This document shows, in pieces, positions 56,949-64,000 of a DNA stretch of 64,000 nt. The stretch is taken from contig JARDYH010000002.1 of assembly GCA_029215795.1 (NCBI GenBank), positions 18,903,001 through 18,967,000 of the forward strand, in the 5' to 3' direction. A program made the translations under genes and the position numbers. Every line of letters begins with the position of its first letter. The stretch's first letter is position 1. The stretch is from Anniella stebbinsi (Eukaryota; Chordata; Lepidosauria; Squamata; Anniellidae). The notes beneath the pieces were generated by a model. That model made no database searches, was not told the DNA's origin, and was given only the letters and a program-made list of their open reading frames with translations.

Positions 56949-57989
56949 ATTTAGTACTCATTAGTTTTAATTGAGCCCAGATTACACAATATACTTGTTT
57001 GCAGAAGAGCTGATGTTTTGGATTACCTATCAAAACTAACATCTGCAGCGAATCCTAAATAGGTTTCCTGAGAAGCAAGACCAAGGCCAGATCTACACCT
57101 TATGTCAAATCATGACGAATGTGGAATAAAAAGCAGGATATAACACTATGAAAGCAGTATGTGGAATGTGGATTGTACCGCAACATTTATCAGTGCACTT
57201 CAATACCGCTATAAAGCAGTAGTGTAGATATAGCCCTACTGAGTGCAATAGGACTTCCACGCTACAAACTGGGCAGCATTAGTTTCATTTATGATTTGTT
57301 ACGTATCAAAATGAAAATATCGTATTTCCAACCGTAACATTTATTTTCTGCAAGTATTTAAATCAAGAAATTGCCACAGGCTTTGAAGGTTATTCAAGAG
57401 CGGGAAGAAACTCTTAAGAGAAATGACGAAGAATATACAGTAGGCAATAAACAATGGATCATAGGCATATAATCAATAAACAGTATCTTATTATATCAAA
57501 AACAAATCTCTGTCCAACCCAATATGTGCACACTTGTTATCCTAACAAACAATTAGACTAGTCCATTTATCTAAAGAATTAATTATATGTTGATTTAGCA
57601 GGGAGAAACTCTGGGGGAATAAACTAAATGCATCAGGACTGGGAGTAGATGAGATTAAAGCAGTCACCTGATAAATGAACAATGGATTTGAGTTTTAACC
57701 TGATAGATTTGGGCTGAAAATATTTCCAAGTAATATGAACAGAAAAACCACACATTACAGGCTACCCAGTGCAGAATACTCATCCCCAGACCTTTTTAAA
57801 GGAAACACGGCACAAGCCTGCACTAAAACATAAACAGCGCTCTATACTTAATAGGGATGGCAATGTAGCTCCAATATTATATCAGGATTTGGGTCTTCAG
57901 TGGGATCTCAGCATGAGACCTCAGGGACATCACCAACTCTGTTTAAAGGAGGGAATAACTGAGACACAAGTCAGGTTAGCAATGACGAT

Positions 57990-58262
57990 GTAGTGATGGC
58001 CACCAATTTGGAAGGCTTTAAAAGGGGGTTGGATAAATTCCTGGAGAAGTCTATCAATGGCTGATGGTTATGTGCTACCTCCAGTATCCGAGGCAGTAAG
58101 CCTATGTACACCTGTTGCTGGGGAACATGGGTGGGAGGGTGCTGTTGCACCATGTCCTGCTTTGTTGGTCCCTGGTTGACAGCTGGTTGGCCACTGTGTG
58201 AACAGAGTGCTGGACTAGATGGACCTTCAGTCTGATCCAGCATAGCACTTCTTACGTTCTAA
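57990..58262 (+). repeat. CR1 LINE 3' region
   Basis: GATGGCCACCAATTTGGAAG, GGGGGTTGGATAAATTCCTG, CCTGTTGCTGGGGAACATGG, GTGCTGGACTAGATGGACC and CACTTCTTACGTTCTAAC; antisense to CCBE1. Confidence 0.9.
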
Positions 58263-58508
58263 CAGCAATAGGGCAATTCACAGGGCATGCCTGTCTTGCA
58301 TAAAGGCTTCTATGATCTTAGCAACAAGGGGGCTCTGTGGACTCTTCCTTGTGATGGGCCAGCTTGACCTTTGATTTCTTCACCTTCCATTTGCGCCTCA
58401 CCACCACCATCTTTCACCTTCCCAACCAGACAGGAGAGGGAGCAACATTACAAAAGAAACAGAAAGATACTTGCTATGCCGGGGGGGGGGGGAGATTTAC
58501 ATGCCCAC

Positions 58509-58544
58509 CTTTGAGCCATCTCTTCCTGGTGCCCCCGGAGGACC
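58509..58544 (-). CDS. CCBE1: CCBE1 exon: 36-nt collagen exon (GPPGAPGRDGSK)
   Basis: This exon is exactly 36 nt, begins with a glycine codon and is in phase 0 at both ends, as is usual for collagen-domain exons. The acceptor is GTCTTGCAG before GGTCCTCCG and the donor is TCAAAG/GTGGGC. It encodes four triplets, GPP GAP GRD GSK, identical to the mammalian protein as I recall it. A run of 13 G on the plus strand (58481-58493) lies about 15 bases into the downstream intron and may cause sequencing or alignment errors near the donor. An open frame that reads through the donor into the intron is not a real extension. Confidence 0.93.
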
Positions 58545-58635
58545 CTGCAAGACAAAACCGGAAAACTCCTCAAAAATAAGTAACGGTGTGACCAACAGAC
58601 TCTGTATATTTATGGTACGGGGACAGAATACTGAC

Positions 58636-58775
58636 CACAGGGCCTCTCCTGCCTTGCTTAATATGGGACAAGTCTGGAGATGGCCCCATAGGCCCCATTG
58701 CTCCTCTAGGGCCTGGCAAACCTGGAGGACCTGGAGATCCAGGAAATCCAGGACTCCCTTTTGGACCTGCGGCAC
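58636..58775 (-). CDS. CCBE1: CCBE1 exon: first collagen stretch and its interruption
   Basis: The exon is 140 nt. The acceptor is GCTTACAG before GTGCCGCAGG; the first two bases complete the split glycine codon, and 46 full codons follow. It encodes [12 protein letters not shown], then further triplets to GPMGPS, then the non-collagenous break [11 protein letters not shown] and the start of the second stretch (GPV). The break sequence is a hallmark of CCBE1 and separates two short triple-helix-forming segments. The donor is CTGTG/GTCAGT, a usable but not consensus site. The downstream intron is only 91 bp, the shortest in this part of the gene. Confidence 0.95.
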
Positions 58776-59128
58776 CTGTAAGCAAAATAAAGAGAGTTAA
58801 GGCTCAGAGGGGGTTCCTTAGACAATTGTGCATGAAAGACTGTTTGTGGCTGGTGAGTGGGAGTGACCTAATGTGCGCAGTTCCCGCTACGTAGGAAGAT
58901 GTAGTACCCCTACATTAGCTGGTGTCTTGCTTCAACCTCAGTTGCTGGGAGGGTCACTAAAACTGTAACACTCTCACACTTGGTCAGTTGAATCTGGACT
59001 ATTACCAGGACTACTTGGAACATAAAGCAGGCTTCTCATCAGCTGTACACAAACATAGACACACATTCTCTCTCTCTGCGGGCCATTATATTATATCCAC
59101 AAGGGGTACATGGGCATGGCATACCCAC

Positions 59129-59189
59129 AGAAGAAGAAGAAGAAGAAGAAGAAGAAGAAGAAGAAGAAGAAGAAGAAGAAGAAGAAGAA
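59129..59189. repeat. (GAA)n microsatellite
   Basis: About 20 GAA units; gives long arginine and phenylalanine runs in non-coding frames. Confidence 0.95.
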
Positions 59190-59640
59190 TTTATTTAACA
59201 GGACCATATTACACCTGTATTGAAAGACCTGCACTGGTTGCCGATTGCTTTCTGCTTTCTGGGTGCAATACAAGATGTTGGCTTTAAATTTTAAAGCCCG
59301 AAATGGCTTAGGTCCTGGCTATCTAAGGTACAGCCTGTCTTGCCTTGAACCTGCCAAGATGTTAAGACCTGCCAGAAAGGCCCTTTTGAGGGCGCCATTA
59401 CCCACAGAGGTCTTGCTTTCTAAGGAACATGTGAAAGGACTTTTTCCTCTGTTGCCCCAGTACTCTGGAATACATTTCCTCAAGAACTAAAATTAGTCCC
59501 ACTAAGATGCATCTTTTCAATGTAGCCTTTTAAAAACATGTAGTTTTACTGTTTTTACCATTTTACAGTTTATTATTTTAAATTGCTGTGTATCACCTTG
59601 GTGACTTTTTAGCAGATCAGGCAGTAGTTAAATATTAATA
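59190..59640 (+). repeat. L2-clade LINE 3' end
   Basis: LHWLPIAF-type text, then VQYKMLALNFKARNGLGPGY and a degraded remainder with several frameshifts; antisense to CCBE1. Confidence 0.75.
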
Positions 59641-60885
59641 ATATATCAATAATTAATAATTTTAAACATTTTTATACTGTCCTTTTATGAAAAAATGATT
59701 CCAGGGCAGTTTACAAGGTTAAAAAACAAACTCAGATGCATACAACCACAGATAAAAGGTGAGCCAGCAGATAAACAGGCAGTCAACAATACATCAGAAG
59801 TACATAAAAAACGGTGAATAAAAAAGTTTTTGTTTGATGCCCATAAGAAAGCAATGTTGCCACCAGGTGAGCCTCCCATAGTCAGAGTGTCACAGCCCAA
59901 AATGGCCCATTTAGCATCACCAGTCATAGGTCTTCTTCCTCTTGGATCTGTTCCACAATTTAATTATGAATTGGAAGCACAGGAAGTACACCCCCCAAAA
60001 AAAAGTACCAAAAAAGGTGGCTTCACAAACTTGTTACCTGCTGAGGGAAGCTGTCAGACATCAACTATAGAATGCTCACAATAGCCAAACTTTGTCAGTA
60101 GAAATGAAAGGCCAACTTGGCTGAGAAAAAATGCCCACTCAGGTTTAGGAACAGAGGAGCTATTTGGTCAAGGGTTTTGCATCCAGCCTGTGCACATGGT
60201 TCCCACTACAGTAAGTGAATTTGTGGGTGAAAAGTTCTTCCATGTGAGTATGTCCCTTAGTTCAAAAGGAAGTACAATTTGCTTTGATATTCACAAATAG
60301 GTGTCATGTTCAAAATTAGGATGGCTCAAATAAATCAACTATATAGTGAAAGTTTAGTACAGGTAACCAATTGCAATGCCCCAAAGTTTGCATCATCTGC
60401 CTTGCATCTTAGCCAAAACGAGATAGAATCAATAATGTGATTATGCTGTAATAACAACAGAAACATTATACTACACAACATTATATGGTTCAACAGTATT
60501 TATTTATTTATTACATTTATATACCGCCCAACAGCCGAAGCTCATAACCCTCTGTTTCTCCTGAACAAATACATATGAAGAGCACAAATAATGCAATCTT
60601 TCAGGTTGAGATTTTCAAGGAAAATTCCCAGTTAATTTATGTAGCTTGGGAATGGATAATTTTCAGTCAGAAGCGAAGAAATTAAGCTTACAGCACCTTG
60701 GACAGCTCTTGGTATGGAAAAAACCGGATGGAAAAAGGGAAGCCCTAATTATAGATTAAGGAGAGGCTTTGATGCTCTTCATCTGTGCTTCTTGTGAGAA
60801 GAGTGGGATACAAATATGATAAATATATAAAACTTAAATTGAGATCATTTAAAAGTAGGAATGGTCTACTACTTTACTGCCGTAC

Positions 60886-61006
60886 CTGGAGGACCCCGAT
60901 CACCTGGTTGTCCAGGAGGACCTGGTATATAGGCATTGGATGCAAGTACTTTTTCCCCAGTGATTGGTTTGCTAATGTCAGCAGCATTATTTGGTAACAA
61001 AGACAC
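60886..61006 (-). CDS. CCBE1: CCBE1 exon: linker and start of first collagen stretch
   Basis: The exon is 121 nt, read from 61006 down to 60886. The acceptor is TTATTGCAG before GTGTCTTTG and the donor is CCAG/GTACGG. It encodes 40 codons plus one base (G) of a glycine codon completed by the next exon. The product starts [11 protein letters not shown], continues through [14 protein letters not shown] and ends in Gly-X-Y triplets ([12 protein letters not shown]). The LLPNNAAD and KVLASN motifs are diagnostic of the CCBE1 linker between the EGF region and the collagen region. Reading past the donor adds only AVK and a stop, so splicing is needed. The preceding exon was not found between 61007 and 64000, so that intron is at least 3 kb. 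Confidence 0.93.
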
Positions 61007-61150
61007 CTGCAATAAATAAAGTGCTATCAGCCACAACCATTCAGCAGGTTCAATGGTATCTAGTTGAGCTGTTGTATTTGACTCCACAACTCAGCATGGA
61101 ACTGTTTCAGTGCATCACCCTCAATTCATGACTCAGCTACCTAACCTAAA

Positions 61151-61325
61151 GGAGCCAGGGTGGTAGAGTGGATAGCATGATTGAATTAGACTGGGGAATA
61201 CACTGGATGTCCCATGGGCAACTCACTCATCCTCCCTCAGCCTAACCTACCTATTATGAGGATAAAATGGAATCCCCCCTTGGAGGATTTTCAAGAAGTG
61301 AACATACAAATATTATCAAATAAAC
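61151..61325 (+). repeat. tRNA-derived squamate SINE, diverged
   Basis: GAGCCAGGGTGGTAGAGTGG head and a CAGCCTAACCTACCTATTAT body; same family as 29507-29740. Confidence 0.65.
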
Positions 61326-61879
61326 AACGAACGACAATCTGGAATTAATCACTGATTTTTAAAGAGACACATAATTCTACACATGTACACTCCTGGCACT
61401 TGATGAGGGGCATAAGTATTTTGTTCCCAGTTACACATACCCGAACTCGAAAAATTTAGTGAGAATTGACCTCTAACCTTCATAGGACAAGGTTAAAGGC
61501 TTTTCTCCGGATTCACATTCCAGCTGTATCACAAGGCCAAACTCATTGTTATTTTGTTTGGTGTTCTGTCGCTCATTTTCCTTCCACAAATTGCTGTACG
61601 GGAGGCCTGACCTGGACTGGAAATGTAGCATGGGAGGAAGGGGGCTTTAACCCTTTGCCCTCTGTCACGGTCCCAATCAGAATTAGGGCCCTGCATGCCT
61701 GCTATTCACAATGAGAGGAAAGCTCTGGACATCCTGTCGAGACATGGATGGGTGGGTTTTACACTCATTTAGGAACTCAAGTACAAAAAGGAAAGTGAGT
61801 TACATCACAACATTGCATCGATATTTTGCATGAAGGGGAAAGGCAAACTTATGAGGTTGCCATATACACAGACCAATAG

Positions 61880-62040
61880 TTTATCTAGCTACCGACTGTC
61901 CACTCTGACTGGCAGCAATTCTCCAAGGCCCCCAGCAGAGTTCCAACCCAACCCTGTTATCATCGATGGCTTAAATGGAGATGCCAGAGACTGGACCTGG
62001 GATCTTCTGCGTTCAAGGCATATGCTGTGGTGGTTTCACT
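61880..62040 (-). repeat. tRNA-derived SINE (Ala-like head), fragment
   Basis: CGACTGTCCACTCTGACTGG, CAGCAATTCTCCAAGGCC and GACCTGGGATCTTCTGCGTT match the family at 45225-45445. Confidence 0.65.
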
Positions 62041-62089
62041 TCTAAAGGGTTGGAATACTTAAAAGCAAGACAGCGCTTCCTCTCCCCCC

Positions 62090-62640
62090 GCTGAGCGTAT
62101 ATGTATGCAAAAGCCAACTCACTGATCTATCTCTGACGGACAGCACAGGCGACTATAATAAAGGACATGAACGTGTTGAGTCAACCAGTCCCTGGAGCCC
62201 ACCCAACGTGTGTTGGCCCACCCACTCACTCCAGGCAGCTCAGCCTTGACTATCTCTTGCAAAGCAGCATCTGCCTGTTGTGGACTTTGGAGCCAAGCCC
62301 TGCGCTTTTGATGTTTAATATTATCATCTCAGCCAGACAATAGCATGCATTGACCTAATTTTTATTCCAATCAACCTTCTTGATTCAGGCAGTGACAATG
62401 ATCTCACTCCAGTATTCCTTCACGCATGAACCCTTCCCCCATAAGGACGTAAATGTTTGAGCGGGATACTTTCGCAAGGAACAACAGTCACAGAGAGGAG
62501 ATCTAACCCTTGTCGTCGCCTGCATTTCATGTTGTAAATCTGAAGAGGTTCTGTGCAGAAACTGTTGCTGAATTGGCCTGGAGATGGATTGCCCGGGTCC
62601 AGCCTAAGTCTTATTTCTAATTAAACACATACTTACATGC
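62090..62640. promoter_or_regulatory. Candidate intronic conserved noncoding element
   Basis: About 550 bp of repeat-free sequence with mixed composition inside a CCBE1 intron. It has phrases typical of regulatory blocks, such as CAATAGCATGCATTGACC, TTTTTATTCCAATCAACC and CTTATTTCTAATTAAAC. No open frame of note. Conservation is not tested. Confidence 0.35.
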
Positions 62641-63394
62641 ATCCAAATAAGCACATGTGCACAGAGAACGTTTCCACACATGGGATTACTTGCATGCCTA
62701 GATAGTCTGTTATTTATTTCTTTTGGCAATGGGCTCCCTCTGACTAGTTTTGAAAATCTATCAAGGGGATGGGGTGGAAGAAGGAAGAAGACAGTGGTTT
62801 TTCAAATGTTCTGTCTCCAGGGAACCCTTTTCAGTATGTTTGACACAGGACCCTTGAATGTTACAGAGAATGCTGGGGCACATTTTAGGGCTTGCTCTCA
62901 AGTTCATACAGAGGACTCCCCAAGCCTATTGGCCTTTACTGTCATCCCATGAGGGTTAAGAGTGCAAAGTAGAGTACATACCCAGCACTCTACCACAGCT
63001 GCACATTGCAGGGGGAGATTGGTGATGGCGGACAAGCTGGTGGCCAGAGAAACCTGCCCATCATTGCTGATCTTCTAACTGAGGAACTACTAGCGACCTT
63101 CTAAGGACCCTTAGCCACATCCAGAATAATTATGTTATCAGTCTAGAGCCGAGCAAAATACACCTTCATTTCAATCAAGAAAACCCTGCAAATGTATTTC
63201 ACCACCCAATTTGAGCTTACCCCCACTATCTACCCAGTTCTACTTGCTGTGTCATCTGCCATTTTATTTCCCATATTGCCCCAGATACAACACTGGGGAA
63301 TGACAGCTTGAGGAGGCTGTCATATGGAGGCATGTCAAATTCACGGATAAGGCTAGTGATGACTACTAGTCATAATGACTATGTACTAACACCA

Positions 63395-63600
63395 ATATCA
63401 GATGACTATATACTACCTCTAATATCAGAAGCAGTATGCCTACATATTCCAGTTGCTGGGGAACATGGGTAGGAGGATGCTGTTGCACTCATGTCCTACT
63501 TGTTGGCATTCCACAGTCCAGTTGGTTGGTGACTGTGTGAATAGAATGCTGGACAAGACGGATACTTGGTCTGATTCAGCATGGTTCTTATATTTCCCTA
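63395..63600 (+). repeat. CR1 LINE 3' region
   Basis: CCAGTTGCTGGGGAACATGG, GAGGATGCTGTTGCACTCAT and TGGTCTGATTCAGCATGG in sense orientation. Confidence 0.85.
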
Positions 63601-64000
63601 CAAGTGCCCTGGAACAATGCAGCACCTGGGGACTTCCGGTGAAACAAAATGGTGGCTGACAGGAAGAACTGCACTGCTATCTCTGTGATAGAGGCACATC
63701 CCTCCCAAAGGGGGGAAAACCCCAGTAATGCCAGGTAAGTCCCTCAAATCACCCTCAATTTCAGTTTCTTTTTACCACATCCTCCATGATTCCAAGCACA
63801 CCGTTTGAAGATTCAAACTTTCAACTTGATCTTACATCATGGTATTAGATTCATGATAATATTGCCCTGTGTGATTTTTCTCTTGCCTGAGACGAACACC
63901 AAGAATCCCTCATGGACTCTTGTTTGGGAGAATAAAGCAAATTAGAAGGCCTTTTCCTAAGCAAGAAAACCCTGCAAATGGATTCTGTCCTTTCATCTAA

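Larger units (their letters stand above)
56700..58508 (-). other. CCBE1 intron between the two 36-nt exons
   Basis: A 1.8-kb intron with a (GT)n tract (56914-56945), a diverged palindromic MITE (about 57084-57240; compare 30946-31158) and a CR1 fragment (57990-58262). Confidence 0.85.
58776..60885 (-). other. CCBE1 intron (2.1 kb)
   Basis: Donor GTACGG, acceptor GCTTACAG. It contains a (GAA)n tract, an L2-like end, a reversed LINE tail (about 59640-59960) and a short LINE tail fragment (60489-60545). Confidence 0.85.
54387..61006 (-). other. CCBE1: CCBE1 gene, 3' half (five terminal coding exons)
   Basis: CCBE1 is a secreted extracellular-matrix protein that works with ADAMTS3 to process pro-VEGF-C and so drives lymphangiogenesis (family knowledge). 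Five minus-strand exons with AG acceptors and GT donors join in one frame to give 188 residues plus a stop: 41 residues before and into the first collagen stretch, then 46, 12, 12 and 77. By my recollection of human CCBE1 (406 residues) this matches residues 219-406 with identical segment lengths. The first collagen stretch has 15 Gly-X-Y triplets, followed by a break containing [12 protein letters not shown], then 11 more triplets starting GPV and ending GSF. Introns are about 2.1 kb, 91 bp, 1.8 kb and 2.0 kb. The upstream exons (signal peptide, EGF domains) are not in the window. Confidence 0.95.
61007..64000 (-). other. CCBE1 intron (continues beyond the window)
   Basis: No CCBE1-like coding segment was found here on the minus strand, so the intron upstream of the VSLLPNN exon is at least 3 kb. 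It holds SINE copies (61151-61325, 61880-62040), a CR1 fragment (63395-63600) and repeat-free blocks near 61440-61830 and 62090-62640. Confidence 0.7.

Noticed and set aside
59091..59287. Poly-arginine and poly-phenylalanine frames
   Set aside because: Direct translation of the (GAA)n microsatellite.
60869..60885. Reading the CCBE1 linker exon on through AVK to a stop
   Set aside because: The phase-1 splice at CCAG/GTACGG restores the collagen frame with the next exon, whereas read-through ends at once.
1..64000. CRISPR arrays, operons, phage or bacterial defence systems
   Set aside because: The window is vertebrate nuclear DNA with introns, LINEs and SINEs; no spaced direct-repeat array or dense gene cluster exists.

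Overview
This window reads as nuclear DNA of a squamate reptile, probably a lizard. It contains one recognisable protein-coding gene, split by introns. The rest is intergenic or intronic sequence packed with repeats typical of squamates: CR1 and L2-clade LINEs, an R4/Dong-like LINE, L1 and Ty3/gypsy fragments, tRNA-derived SINEs, hAT and Harbinger-type DNA elements and many microsatellites. There is no bacterial-type gene organisation, and most open frames are short chance frames.

The gene is CCBE1 (collagen and calcium-binding EGF domains 1), a secreted factor that promotes VEGF-C maturation in lymphatic development. It lies on the minus strand at the right of the window. Five terminal coding exons are readable (61006-60886, 58775-58636, 58544-58509, 56699-56664, 54620-54387). 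Spliced, they give 188 residues in one frame: the linker after the EGF region, two collagen Gly-X-Y stretches and the C-terminal tail with its stop. The exons for the signal peptide, cysteine-rich and EGF parts must lie beyond 64000. A 3'UTR of several kilobases may run down to about 49.83 kb.

Layout: 1-24.6 kb is dense in DNA transposons. It holds a palindromic GCGCAT-rich MITE family ('MITE-A', four large copies and one fragment), a long repeat family ('family B', three related regions), hAT elements with clear 8-bp target duplications at 7564-8262, 9242-10070, 15488-15835 and 19343-19473, and Harbinger-like MITEs. From 24.65 to 26.6 kb lies a quiet, TAAT-rich block that resembles a conserved noncoding element. 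From 26.6 to 49.2 kb there are old L2-like and CR1 copies, composite Harbinger-like MITEs, a broken gypsy reverse transcriptase and a 1.9-kb hAT-like element. From 49.8 kb to the end is the CCBE1 3' flank, exons and introns, with another quiet block at about 62.1-62.6 kb.

I found no convincing undescribed cellular system. The most interesting points are the MITE-A family whose copies keep a roughly 70-codon open frame, composite MITEs with a third internal terminus, a LINE fragment ending about 8 bp from a CCBE1 splice donor, an R4/Dong-like fragment sitting at an AAT microsatellite, an internal L1 fragment between identical 14-bp repeats, a GC-rich foldback hAT element, and two candidate regulatory blocks.
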